Part shown: piece by piece, positions 11,701 through 37,108 of the stretch
Numbering within the stretch: position 1 is the first letter of the stretch
Layout: every line of letters starts with the position of its first letter
Assembly (NCBI RefSeq): GCF_027942865.1
Contig: NC_134512.1
Location: 3,507,001-3,571,000 of the forward strand
From: Odontesthes bonariensis
Taxonomy: Eukaryota > Chordata > Actinopteri > Atheriniformes > Atherinopsidae
DNA: 64,000 bases
Direction: 5' to 3'
The notes under the pieces: generated by a model
What the model was told of the DNA's origin: nothing
The model's database searches: none
The model's input: only the letters and a program-made list of their open reading frames with translations
Position numbers and translations under genes: made by a program

Positions 11701-13154
11701 GACTGCACCCTGCTGGAAGCAGACAGACACAGTCACTGCAGGCAGGACAAGAGAAAGAATCCATGTAACACTTCCGTCTCTTTTTCATGCTTGTGTAGGT
11801 ACATTAAAGGGACACTATGTAATTTCTTCCCCCATCTAGTGGTACAATTTTATTTTGCAAAGTCGAATGAATTTGCTCTCTAGCGCCTCGCGTTTTCAAA
11901 AATGCGTTGCAACTTCTTGAACTACGGCAGGCGGTATGTGTCAAGATTCAAGAAGCTATAGCTTCAGACTCAAGGTCCATACAAACAAAAAGACATCAAG
12001 ACACAGAGTACAAAGGATTACATAACACACATACAGTAACACTATAAATACAAATGACAGATAACATAAGTTGACATAGCCTTTGGTGTGCAAACAATGC
12101 AATTAGTCATATTCCGGGAGTTACCGGAAGTGACGTCGACCCAGCGTTAGCGTTAGCAGCAGTGTGTAGTTGCTATCTGGAAAGTGTTCTTTTAAATAAA
12201 CTCCCGGTAAACTTACAAACTTTCTAATGCCTCGTTTTGTAAGTTAAGAGCCTATGTGTACTACGGCAGAAGTTTGGTAACAATCAATGCATTATTAGTG
12301 GGATAATTTACGAGATAAAATCTATTTACCATTAGCGCCAGTAATAAGCCATTCGGCGAACGTGACGTCAAAATGACGTCATTTCCGCTTGCTGGCCTGG
12401 CGTTGGGGAAAACGCGATTCGAAGTGCTTTATGTCCCTCTCGGCACTTCGTCGTTTTTTATAGACCGGAAGGACATGGCAGCCTCCATAGAGCTTGCCCG
12501 CTCTATGTAGATACAGACAAGTTATTCTTCACTCAGGAGGATAAGTGAGATTTTTGACAGAGATAATTTTACACCAATGAGGACTAATTTATGAATGAAT
12601 ATGTTGATTTGAGCTAATAAATGACTTAATATATTACATAGTGTCCCTTTAAACCTTTTGTAACTTTTCATTACAAAAAAAAAACCTAACCTCAGTCATC
12701 AGCAGCCAGATGTTTGTCTTCCTTAACATCTGTGAACATAATGCAACAGTGAAGTGCAACAGGATGAAATCTCAAAAGGTGCGGCGGCGTCCAGAGTCCT
12801 GCCACGCCTACCATCCAAAGGTCAGTGCTGAGGCTGGCTTTGACTTTCAAACAACATTTTACACAGTGAAGGCTCCACAATGTCAACAAAGGAGGCGTGA
12901 TATAACTAAGAGAACAAAACTAGTCAAAGATATTCGTTTAGCCAACAAAGTCTCCCTGTGCTGTATACTGATACTGATAACTGCTAAGTAGTACTTTAAT
13001 GTAAATTTCTGTGTACCTGTTAGTAAAAAAAAATATCCAAATTGTCCAACAGGAGGATGCTACAGAGTGTGGTGGGGCGTCAGCCATCTCCCTGTCACGT
13101 TCGCTCTTCTCATCTTCTCTTCTCATCTTATTGCATCTCCTCCACTGGACATAA
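2705..13154 (+). CDS. cacna2d4: Voltage-gated calcium channel auxiliary subunit alpha-2/delta-4, C-terminal exons (5' part lies outside the window)
   Basis: Alpha-2/delta subunits are extracellular, membrane-anchored proteins that bring CaV channels to the surface and tune their gating. Nine exons join with matching phases: 2705-2775, 2872-2947, 3112-3164, 3437-3492, 4484-4504 (21 nt), 5429-5546, 11571-11686, 12738-12820 and 13053-13154, giving 231 residues and a TAA stop. Diagnostic stretches are [53 protein letters not shown] and [12 protein letters not shown]. The end has CGGAS followed by a Ser/Leu-rich hydrophobic tail, as expected for a GPI-anchor signal (known for the family, inferred here). 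The HHH stretch after DYQAMCK, the SHKQKK stretch and the [10 protein letters not shown] stretch resemble alpha-2/delta-4 more than delta-3, although FLLDFNLC...WHSD is delta-3-like. All introns are GT-AG except the one before 12738, which is AT-AC. I found no earlier exon between 1 and 2704. The family is certain; the paralogue is likely. Confidence 0.85.
3725..3790 (+). repeat. LINE/SINE-type 3' tail fragment
   Basis: CCCCCATTGGGGGATGAATA followed by degenerate TTCTATTC units looks like the 3' end of a fish LINE or SINE. It lies in the intron between 3492 and 4484. I see nothing else notable in that intron. Confidence 0.45.
4693..5350. mobile_element. Fold-back (palindromic) element in a cacna2d4 intron
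   Basis: The two halves are near-exact reverse complements: AAGGATAAGACCGGTTTTTT at the left end is mirrored by AAAAAACCGGTCTTATCCTT at the right. The arms converge on a short unique centre near 5000-5070. It separates the 21 nt exon (4484-4504) from the exon at 5429-5546. No coding sequence; the apparent reading frames are mirror copies of each other. Confidence 0.85.
5398..5418. repeat. (TG)n tract next to a splice acceptor
   Basis: A run of about 9-10 TG units forms the start of the pyrimidine-rich region just upstream of the acceptor used at 5429. Confidence 0.85.
5805..6010 (+). repeat. Widespread teleost dispersed repeat
   Basis: CATTTAGCAGACGCTTTTAT followed by CCAAAGCGACTTACAA is a motif I recognise as scattered widely in teleost genomes. 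The boundaries are approximate and no open frame is present. Confidence 0.6.
6223..6886. mobile_element. TTAA-flanked fold-back MITE
   Basis: TTAAAGGGATAGTTCGCCTC at the left is mirrored at the right end. TTAA at both borders suggests a piggyBac- or Kolobok-type target site. Long arms are imperfectly palindromic around 6560. A right-half relative is at about 57110-57431. Confidence 0.85.
7667..10117. mobile_element. hAT element with an L2 LINE nested inside
   Basis: Termini CAGGGATGGGCAACT and AGTTACCCATCCCTG are flanked by a perfect 8 bp duplication ATCTAACC (7659-7666 and 10118-10125). Between them only an L2 fragment (about 7850-9720) and non-coding hAT sequence are seen, so the element is non-autonomous. 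Confidence 0.92.
7850..9720 (+). pseudogene. L2-type LINE fragment (endonuclease C-end plus reverse transcriptase)
   Basis: An endonuclease-like stretch ([13 protein letters not shown]) near 7855 is followed by reverse transcriptase sequence including [15 protein letters not shown] and [18 protein letters not shown] motifs near 8300-8530, then an open 3' part at 8547-9398. Internal deletions and frameshifts disrupt it. It ends in an (ATT)n tail at about 9672-9712, typical of this LINE clade. Confidence 0.85.
10499..11270. mobile_element. TIR MITE with CpG-rich interior
   Basis: CCCCTTTCACACTGA and CAGTGTGAAAGGGAC are inverted at the ends, with TA next to each border. The interior repeats GACCCGCGTCG-like segments in both orientations. 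No transposase is visible. It lies in the large cacna2d4 intron between 5546 and 11571. Confidence 0.75.
11687..12737 (+). other. U12-type AT-AC intron of cacna2d4
   Basis: The intron starts ATATCCTTC at 11687, matching the U12 AT-AC donor consensus. It contains TTCCTTAAC at 12719-12727, matching the U12 branch-site consensus, and ends AC at 12737, about 11 nt past the branch adenosine. No GT donor or suitable AG acceptor gives a sensible join. Using AT-AC restores an uninterrupted frame: the split codon T|AT (Tyr) joins KEIKY to NATVKC, which is the expected family sequence. An 849 bp TTAA-flanked MITE fills most of the intron without touching the splice signals. Confidence 0.93.
11804..12652. 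mobile_element. TTAA-flanked MITE inside the U12 intron
   Basis: TTAAAGGGACACTATGTAAT at the left is mirrored by ATTACATAGTGTCCCTTTAA at the right: 20 bp perfect inverted ends including the TTAA. No coding sequence. It begins 117 nt after the AT-AC donor and ends 67 nt before the branch site. Confidence 0.9.
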
Positions 13155-14203
13155 ACCAGGACAAAACTATCTATTAGGAGGATGTGGTGTGGACCTCTCC
13201 GAGCAGGCGGCCTCAGAACATTTTTTGTGTTTTTTACATGAAGGCCTGAACTGCAGGACTCTGATTGTGATTTCTGGAGAACTTTGGCTGTTCATAGAAG
13301 CATAGTCTCCCTCTGCAGCAGAGATAAATGTCTTTTTATTTCTTTAGGAGTAGGTGAAAATGACTCTTTGAGGTGGCAGGAGAACATATTCCATGGGTTC
13401 AGGGGCACAAACAGGGCAGCTTGTATGTGGGGACTTTGTCATCATGCTTTCACAAGAATGTAGCCTTTTTGGGGCTTTTTGAAACAGATACAGTATGTTT
13501 CATAGGAAGATAATGGATGGATGGATGGACAGTATGTTTCATTCTTGAATCATGAACAAGGTTCTTTTTATCTACTTTTAAAATCAGTGAAATAGGGATT
13601 ATGATTTAAGTCATCCTCAGGCAACAACACAGTATCAGTGTGTTTAGAAGATTTCCAGCACTGGTGTTTTTCTTGTTGAAGGAATCTCATTAGTTTTCCT
13701 GCATGACTCACACTGCGAAATCATTGCAAAGAGCTACCTTGTAAAAAAAAAAAGCTTCAAACCACAAATATGAGCTTACTTCTCCCTCTTTTTTATTCTT
13801 TTTTTAAGTGTCGGCCTCATGCCAGAGACACAGCATTAAGCATGAAGGTGTCATCTCATCTGCCACCCAAGCATTCATTCAGGACCAAAGCCAAGATTTT
13901 AAAGCCTTTATTGACGATTACCAATGATGTGTTGAAATAATTGTGAATGCTTGTCTAACCTGACCTGCAACTGACTGAAACAGTGGAAGTGTGGTGTGAA
14001 GCATTCAGTCATCTGTGAGACCAGGCAATTTGGATTCAGAAGGCATGAAATGAACAATTAACTTTCACATTGCCTTCACCTCATCATGTAACGGTTATGT
14101 TTTGTTTTTTATCTTGAGTGCTGAAATAGAGGTTATGTTACTGCAAGAGAAAGTATTTAATGGATTTCTGATAACTGATCAGTTTGATTTTCATAGATGA
14201 AAG

Positions 14204-14239
<36 letters not shown>

Positions 14240-14369
14240 ATAAATATTTTTCACTTCTGTATATCGGTAAGTGGTGGTGTGGTTGGCATTGCCGCCTCAC
14301 AGCAAAGGGTTCCTCGTTTCAACCACGGCGTCCTTTCTGTGTGGAGTTTACATGCTCGCACTGATCTTT
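13155..14369 (+). other. Probable cacna2d4 3' UTR and flank
   Basis: No further coding sequence is seen after the TAA at 13152-13154. An AATAAA at 14239-14244, directly after a run of about 31 A (14206-14236), is a possible polyadenylation signal. The A run could instead be the tail of a retrocopied sequence. A short GGAT repeat lies near 13515. Confidence 0.4.
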
Positions 14370-14548
14370 TATTTAAAAAACATTTAAATAAACCACTAAA
14401 TGCATTTACCAAATAAAACAAACTGCTGTCGTTAAGATGATTGTGATTTTTTTATTTTTCCTTTCCAGAAATGTTCAGATACATGACAATAAAACTGACA
14501 AATGAATGTATCATCGTCCTCCATCCATTTTCTGTAGCCTCTGAACAG

Positions 14549-14986
14549 GGGGGCTGGAGCCTGTCACAGGGGGGGCTGGAGCCTGTCCCAGGGAGGCTGG
14601 AGCCTGTCCCAGGGGGGCTGGAGCCTGTCAAAGGGGGACTGGAGCCTGTCCCAGGGGGGCTGGAACCTGTTCCAGAGGGGCTGGAGCCTGTCACAGGGGG
14701 GCTGGAGCCTGTCCCAGGGGGGCTGGAGCCGTTCAGGGGGCTGGAGCCTGTCACAGGGGGGCTGGAGTCTGTCCCAGGGGGGCTGGAGCCGTTCAGGGGG
14801 CTGGAGCCTGTCACAGGGGGGCTGGAGTCTGTCCCAGGGGGCTGGAGCCTGTCACAGGGGGCTGGAGCCTGTCCCAGGGGGGCTGCAGCCTGTCCCAGGG
14901 GGCTGGAGCCTGTCCCAGGGGGGCTGGAGCCTGTCCCAGGGGGCTGGAGCCTGTCCCAGGGGGGCTGGAGCCTGTCCCAGCTGCAG
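14549..14986. repeat. GGGGGCTGGAGCCTGTCCCA minisatellite
   Basis: About 20 head-to-tail units of roughly 17-23 bp, varying in G-run length and at CACAGG/CCCAGG. The flanks (CCATCCATTTTCTGTAGCC before; CGCCAGTCCATCACAGG and GAGTCACCAATTAACCTA after) belong to a dispersed fish repeat that normally carries this unit once. Open frames on both strands are by-products of the repeat. Confidence 0.9.
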
Positions 14987-15751
14987 AGGCAGGGCGCACC
15001 CTGGTTGGGTCGCCAGTCCATCACAGGATGTACACTGAGAAAAACGACCATGTATTCGCTTCTATGGTCAGTTAAGAGTCACCAATTAACCTAGAAGACA
15101 TGTCTTTGGGTGACGGGAGAGGGCCGGTGTTTCGGTTTAACCTGCGTCCACGTTGCCTGGCAACCTTCAGCCTAAAGAGTTGGTGGTAACTGATGTAACT
15201 GCGACAGTTGTTGGAAAAGCGATGTCACTCCGTCCAGCGATGACGCCGACCCCTTATAAAACCGCCCGCGCTGTCTCTATCTGGACAACATTTCGCGGCG
15301 GCGTCCCGTTCTTATTGGTTGAAATGAACACGCTGCTTCCTGTTGACAAGCTAGTTAGCAACAGGTCAGCATCACTAATGGCGAGGAGAAGCTGATCTGC
15401 ACCGTGGAACAGCACCCAATGGTTTATGACCCCAAACACCTGTACCACAAAGATCTGAACCGAAGGGAGCCAGAGAACTCTGTGTTTGAAGGGAGTACCT
15501 TCTGAACCAATAGAATCACTCCCGACAAAATCGTCACCAGACACTTTTTACCGGGGCACGGGCCCCTGTAAACATGCGTTGTGCCCCTGTAAATTATTCC
15601 CATATACATCTTTCCATGGGCGTTGCACCCGTGGGGGATGGGGGTGTTTCGACACCCCCACTTTTACAGCAAGATGATTTCACCTTTTTGAATTTTCAAT
15701 GACCAAATAAAGTTTTAACAAATCATAAAATGTGTTTTAAAGACTCTGTAC

Positions 15752-16017
15752 CCTCTTTAGAATAATTCCATCCAGGTTTGAGCAGTCTAACTATTGTAGT
15801 TTCCATACAGGACCTAGTTTAGGGTGATCAAAATGCAGTAAAATGACCCTGTTCTGCATTTTCACAAATCAGAAAAAGGTTTCACAAATCCCAAACAAGG
15901 TTTTAATGAATCTATAGCCTCTTTAGAATAATTCCATCCAGATTTGAGCAGTGTAACTATTGTAGTTTCAATACAGGACCTAGTTTAGGGCGATCAAAAT
16001 GCAGTGAAATTACCCTT
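15752..16017. repeat. Tandem duplication with period 166 bp
   Basis: A segment of about 100 bp starting CCTCTTTAGAATAATTCCAT recurs 166 bp later with a few substitutions (15752 and 15918). Both copies carry GGACCTAGTTTAGGG. Non-coding. Confidence 0.75.
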
Positions 16018-17255
16018 TATGCCCATCCATTTAATTCGCGAATCGGATGCCAACTTCAGCATTGTGTCTATGGGCTTGATGTGGCGCTCATGTAACACCC
16101 CCACATTTAAAATCACTGCTCCACCCCTGCATCCTTCAGACTACTACGACTGATATATTTTCCCTATTTCAACCACGTAACCTACTTTAGCCAAAGCTGC
16201 AGAGGTCTACCAAAGAGTGAAGGGAAGAGGCTGTATTCGCAGGTGTTGGGTGAGTCTGTGCATGTTCAGCGGCCTACCTATAGGCCACTGTCATTTCTTA
16301 CACCAAATAAACAGTGTCTGGTTCCATGGCACATGACAAACGCGAGACAATATTCTATTCTGCCTATTATTGCATTTTTACTAAACTATCTTAGGCGTTA
16401 TAAATGGGTAAAATGTGGGTAGGCTAGTTTAAAAAACTACTCAATCAGGGGAATAAGTTATCAGAACATATCAGGTGCTCTTAATTTAAGATTTTGACTT
16501 TTTATTTTGCAATATCTTGCAGAAGTATTTATTTATTGTGCTACAGTAAGATCAAAACATGTTCAGTACCTGGACTGAAATATTGTTCATTGTTTTGTAT
16601 CTGTTGAAAATTGTAACACTCTGCATACTGTGTTTTTTAGTAATATCGCTTCTTGTAAAAGGCTGACTTGATTATGTTTGAGCTACAGAAGGAGGAATTG
16701 AAAAGCTAAATGGCTGAACTCAAGTGTTTTTATTTGCTTAGATAGCCTGTAGCTCTGTTAAACCTGTTGAGGTTCGTGCACATTTGAATAAATGTTCTTA
16801 TACATCCAGTACAGGCTCATTTTCTGTAGACAGTAAGGCGGTGTTGGTGGTGGGGTTCTGGGGGGCCTGTGCCCCTGTACAGCTGTATGCCCAGCAACGT
16901 CCCTGGTTTGGAAATTGTTTGTACATTCTGTGGAGCACATTCTGGATGACTGATTCAAGTGACTCAAAAACCCGATTCACTTTAGTGAGTGACTCATACA
17001 AACTCGAGTCAGTAAAAGGAATCGGGTATCCCATCACTAAAACGCATTGACAAGGACATCTAAGAGGCTTCTTCCAATTTTCCAACAACTGTCATAGTTA
17101 CCAGCAGTCACCGACTCTTTAGGCTGAAGGTTACCAGGCAACGTGGACGCAGGTCAATCGATCATCTTAAGGACAGCGGTTTGTTTTATTTGGTAAATTC
17201 ATTTAGTGGTTTATTTAAATGTTTTTTTTTTAATTCTGACTATTTCACAATGGGT

Positions 17256-18094
17256 TTAACACTCTGGGGTCTAATGCCCACCGGTGGGCATTTTTGACAC
17301 ATCTCCAAAAACACATCTGTAACTCTGTGAGTTTTTGTCATTGAAACATATAAGTGACACCATTAAAAACCTTGAAACTTCAAGTTTTCAAATATATATA
17401 TATTTTAAAATAAATTATATAGCTGGCCCTTTTTAAAGAGAGTGAACAGAAATCTTTGGATTTTCTGTACTCTCTGACTGTAGCAGCTTCCTCGGCCACA
17501 CCTATCGCTATTCACATGTAAAGTACCAGGTGATTGAGTGGCTATTCACAGGTGAGAACACGCCCCATTCAGCCAGCATGTGGGGGAAGGCAGCAATGTC
17601 CTGCCAGTGACAGACAATTATCACATGGAGAGTGACAGGGGGGTGGGGGGAATCAGGGGTGTTACACACCCATCTAATTAGTATTCAATGCTCAGAGACA
17701 CTGACTGGAGTTACAAAAACTTTTTTACAGTTTGTGTGAAAACAAAAAAACATTTCTGACTGCACTTTTTACTTTTATGCAGCCAACACTTTTGTTTACA
17801 AGGTTCAACCTTCAAAAGTCTTGGCTAGATATATTTATAGTGCGTTTTCTTGCACTGTTTGAAGACCTCTAAAACTTGTTTTTTTGTACAGTTGTGTTTC
17901 CCCTCAATTTAAATAAAACTTGTTTGTATTACATTCACTTCACTCTCATATTGTTTTTTGTTAGGCTTTTCAGAATACAACCATATGTGTCACTTTTGCA
18001 TAGATGTTTACAGTTAGTTGAAATACTTGAAAATGTCAAGGTGGTGACAACTGCCTCAAAGTCTCTGAAAAGGCCTTAGACCCCAGAGGGTTAA
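17256..18094. mobile_element. piggyBac-like TTAA element (non-autonomous)
   Basis: TTAACACTCTGGGGTCTAA at the left is mirrored by TTAGACCCCAGAGGGTTAA at the right, with TTAA at both borders. No transposase-length frame is present. Confidence 0.8.
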
Positions 18095-18359
18095 ATCACA
18101 TACCTGCAGATATTCTGATGTCTCTGATGAAACGTCTGACTCAAGTAAAACATCAAACCTCCTGTTTTGTGTTAAAGTAAATTTGGCACAAAACAAAGAC
18201 TTTTTAGTGGAACCCAACTTTTTGATTTAACCAAGTATCTTGTATCATAAACCAAACTTCTTGATATTAGTTGAAAATTCTCAAGTTCAGATGATTTTAT
18301 TTATGGATAGACTTCACGTTTTCACAGATGTGTGGGAACACATAACACAATGTGATAGA

Positions 18360-19184
18360 TAGGGATGGGAATTGATAAGATTTTTACGATTCCAATTCCA
18401 TTTTCGATTCTGCTTAACGATTCGGTTCCCTTATCGATTCTCATTTGGAGAAAAAGGACAACAAACCGGTCGATTAGCATCAACTTTGTTTAGTTCAGAA
18501 GTAACACGAGTCATGACCTTACAAACCCAACAACGGTGAGGTCCACATTGGTCTATCATGGCCTGGGTAATTTAACTCTTCCTGCTCTGGTGAAAGGAGA
18601 AGCTGGAGGTAGAGGTGAACTGGGCCTCTGGCTCTGAGCCAGTCAGGCTCTGTCTCTCATGATTTCATCTAAATGTAATGCATGAGAAGGTATTCATTTA
18701 ACCTTAACCGTTACTAACAGCAGCTTTTACAATGAGGCAAATGGCGCTAACATGATAGGCAGTGTTTGTTAGTTAGTTAGTTACCTGCAGTGTTAGCCGA
18801 GGACATGCTAACGTTGCTAACGTTGCTGGGTTCAGATTCACCAACGTTAGTACAGAGCAGATCGAAAACGCGACATTCATTCATAGTTATTGCATGTTGG
18901 TAGTATTTCCTCCCTTTGGTGAAATATTCACTTTGCAAGTTGCCCTGTTGTCGTCTTTTTTAGGGATGTGTAACCAAACTTTCGAGCGTTTGTACCGCTT
19001 GGGCACCATGTTTACTGTTGACTGCTGGCTGCGCTGGACTCGCCACGCAATGTTGCGTGGTGACGTCATTCGCGCCCACTGGAATCGATAAGGGAATCGT
19101 TTGCAAAATCGCCAAACGATTCCAAGGAATTGAAACACTGGGAACAGGTTCTCAACAAGAACCGGTTTTCGATTCCCATCCCTA
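18360..19184. mobile_element. hAT-like non-autonomous element, copy 2 (inverted relative to copy 1)
   Basis: Termini TAGGGATGGGAAT and ATTCCCATCCCTA are flanked by a perfect 8 bp duplication GTGATAGA (18352-18359 and 19185-19192). The body is the reverse complement of the element at 1205-1912, with about 117 bp extra. Confidence 0.9.
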
Positions 19185-19192
19185 GTGATAGA

Positions 19193-21284
19193 GCAAGCAA
19201 AATGCAAAAGAGTAATGTCTGCTACATTAGCCTTTGCAAAGCAGAGCTTACTCGTGCTCGGGTGCATCTGGCAAACAAGGAGTGTCTGAGACCGGGCTTT
19301 AGGTGACCACAGACAACTCTGATTTTCCAAACTCTGACGGAAACAAATCAGGGAAAACTGTACAAAAAGTCAGATTTCCAAGTTGGTAAATCATTTATCT
19401 TTCATTTGTTTTTCTTGATCTAAGAAATCATTCGACAAAGAACTCCTATAAGCAGCTTGACCCACTAAGTGAATTGTAGAACTGTTAATGGTAAAGTAAC
19501 CTTGGAAGCAGCCGTATTATTTTCCCTACTTTGTATATTGAAAATCATGTAATACGATTTCCACCATCACATTTCCAAAGTACACTGAGTTCAGCCATAG
19601 CACCCGTCAGACAGACAGAACCAAACTAAGAAGGCAGATCCAAATATTTCAAAACTTTAGGAGGATTTGTTTTGCATCCGTAATCTGCTCAAATAAGTTT
19701 AATGCATATTTTCCAAAATTACAGTTCTATAGATTACAGTGAGGTGTTGAGGGGAACAACAGTACATTTATCCCAGGAAGGGATCCAGGAATCCGCACCT
19801 GCCTTCCCCCTCTGTCGTATAGTAACAAATGCTCCAACAGCAACATTAAGAGCCCTAAAATGACCTTACAATAACAGAGCAAGCTTTTACTGACAATGTC
19901 AAAGTTAAAGGGAAAATATTTTTACATCGTTCTCTTTTGAACACGTGTTAAGTTAGTGAGTTCAGAGGATGGAGCTTCCTGCACTAAAAAAAAAAACCTA
20001 TATCCACTATCCTAAGCCAGCGGTTCAGATAGGGAAGGTTCACACTGAAGTCACTGGATGCCACTCAGTTCTCAGTAGAACTCCAAATGATTAAAAAAAG
20101 GACTCTGTCACCTCTCAATAATCTGAGTCTTGTGTGTTTCGGCAGAGACGCTTCAAAGATTGCCCTCGTAAGATAAGATTCAATGACTTTATTCGTCAGG
20201 GGAGATGATGGTGAACTAGGAAAGAGGCCTCGTGTTCTGCTGCTAACAGAAGTCTGGGCTCGAATGTTCTGTAAGAAAACTAAGCCTGCAGTCATCAGCG
20301 ATTGGCTTTTCTGCTTCTGGTTTCTTAAAAATCAACATGTCTCAGCAGAAATACTTGTTGAAATCTTTAATATTCCTGTTATTTTTGGCTAGTGACCCGG
20401 TAGCCTGTGCCCAGTCATTACCCCGCAGACTTTACATGACCATCTTTGTACAGCATGAAAATGTTCAGAAAATAAATCAAAATTCACTTAACTTCAGTTC
20501 AAACTGACGGTTGCTGTGATGATGCGAAACAGGTCAGCATTAAGTGCTTCTCCTGTAGGACGTTTACAGGAAAAAAGCAGAACGGTTCTGCAGACTGCGC
20601 TCACATTGAGCTTTTCCTCTTCGTCATCAGGAGGACGGACCTCAGGAGCAAACCTCTCTTTTCAAAAAAATAAATTAAAAGAAGAATCCACACAGCTTAA
20701 ATGTGCATCGTGTACACTCAGTTCAGGAGCATTCAAATCTTCTGGGAACTGCTCTCTTGTTTGAGGAGTCTTAAGGCGTTTAGAAACACATTCTTGGAAC
20801 TGAGGTAAAAAGCTGACCACAGCTTCAGTGACACTTATGAGGATCAGTTCTACATGAACAGAGCCTGGTGACTCTCCGAGGACAGTTTCTGACAAAACCC
20901 TCACATGAGTAATAGGGATAAAAAATGACCACATTTGGTGTCTTTGAAATAATACATGCTGCTCCTTAATTACTGCATTTACCATTTTCACTCGTCTGAA
21001 ACAGTTAAAACGGATCTTTTTTCAATCTTAATTGACCTACGCCAGTCCAAACCTGAAACGTTTGATAGTTTGAGCAGAGGGAATAAAAAGGATAACTTGG
21101 TAACACTGAATTCCTTTGAGTGTTCGGTTCCTCAGGTCAATAATTCTAAGCAAATGAGGGACATGAATGTGGTTAACAGAATAACTTCCTCCAACTCCTC
21201 TTGATGCCTTACATTCTGTACAACTGAATAAGCAGAGAGCTGTGTTTTGCAGCTTTGGTTTTTCTTACAAGAGTGTCTCGGGCT
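19193..21284. other. Intergenic sequence and afg3l1 3' UTR
   Basis: No coding exon or clear transposon end is seen. The part nearest afg3l1 is probably its 3' UTR. cacna2d4 and afg3l1 converge here, tail to tail. Confidence 0.4.
20188..20193 (-). promoter_or_regulatory. Candidate polyadenylation signal for afg3l1
   Basis: TTTATT on the plus strand reads AATAAA on the gene strand, about 1.1 kb past the afg3l1 stop. Other weaker candidates exist, so the 3' end is uncertain. Confidence 0.35.
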
Positions 21285-35909
<14,625 letters not shown>

Positions 35910-36498
35910 CCTGCCTTTCCACTCTTCGAGCCAAAAATACAACGCGTTTTGTTTAGTTTAGACTATTTTCTTCCCCTGAACTCCATTATGTTGCGCTTTC
36001 AAGTGTCATTAGGTAAGAGCAACTACATGAAATGTCAACGGGAGGGTGATGTAAAGGTCCGTGAGACTTTCCCTTCATATGGCCGACGGAAATTGTTACA
36101 AATATAAATACAATTAGACGTTTTCAATTAAAAATATATTGTAAAATCTTATTGAAATACATATTTAAATTAGTTGTAGATTTTATATTTGTAAAAACCA
36201 TTTCTATTATTTTAATCTCTATTCATTACATTCAGGCATCAAAAAGGCTAACAACGGGTCCTCATAGCACACCATCTATCTGATTGGCTGAGACCGTCTC
36301 CCGTTCTTCTCTCAACCTCATGTAACCGTTACCAAAAGATGAATGTGACTGCATTTTCCGCATGACATTCGTTACATGACTTTCAAATATTGCATTAGTG
36401 TCGCGCTAAATTAGATTTAAAAAATATTTTCAGGATACGTAACTGCTTGTGAGGAAATATTTGTGATTATTTTACATTTTAAATAGTTGTGTGGTCGA

Positions 36499-37108
36499 TT
36501 AAAGCTGCAGTCTGCAACTCTTTTTCAAGCATAATGCCTGGAACTGTCCGGGGATTCTGAAAGTAGTACATTAAATACCCCAATACAACAAAAAAAAAGA
36601 GTTCTCTAGGTCCCCTTTATGTCCCGCTAGGTCCCTCCAAAGCCAGCAGGTTTGTTTACAAAATTGCAGAACGGACCGGTAAAAGGTAACCAATCAGGTT
36701 ACGAGCTGGGCTATGCTGCCTGTCAATCACAGATTGTGCACGCGCGATACAAGGTAGGCTCGTCCCCACGTTTATTTATCTAGACTATTGAACTTCATTA
36801 CGGGCTAGTCTACTTACTGTGTCTTCCATGATCGCAAATGACAGGTGAGTTGATGAATGAGGAGTCATGTACGCGAATCTGGCGTGCACGTAGACGTGCA
36901 CGAGTTCTCATGTGTTTTGATGGGGCGGGACAGGAAGTTGAGTAACTTTTTATTTTTCGGTTAAAAAATAAGCATTTCTTGCATTTTGCGACTACGGACG
37001 TCACCGTTTTCAACTTCAAGCGTTCTGATAGATCATGTAAACTCTTAAAATGCCAAAAATTAGGACTTTACGTATGACAACAACAAATCCTGCAGACTGC
37101 AGCTTTAA
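36499..37108. mobile_element. TTAA-flanked MITE
   Basis: TTAAAGCTGCAGTCTGCA at the left is mirrored exactly by TGCAGACTGCAGCTTTAA at the right, with TTAA at both ends. It lies about 600 bp upstream of the afg3l1 start. No transposase is visible. Confidence 0.85.

Larger units (their letters stand above)
14370..17240. mobile_element. Long inverted-repeat element split by a later insertion
   Basis: Sequence at about 17062-17240 is the reverse complement of two separate blocks, 14370-14445 and 15141-15215. The shared segments include CCTGCGTCCACGTTGCCTGG and a block containing AAATAAACCACTAAATG. The left arm is therefore interrupted by about 700 bp holding a dispersed repeat and a minisatellite. 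The interior (15216-17060) has no recognisable transposase. Confidence 0.7.

Noticed and set aside
2705-13154. Assignment as cacna2d3
   Set aside because: One exon is delta-3-like, but the HHH, SHKQKK and [10 protein letters not shown] segments fit delta-4; kept as the main alternative.
14452-15094. Open frames of about 200 codons rich in Gly/Leu/Glu or Ser/Pro
   Set aside because: They are translations of the 17-23 bp minisatellite, on both strands at once.
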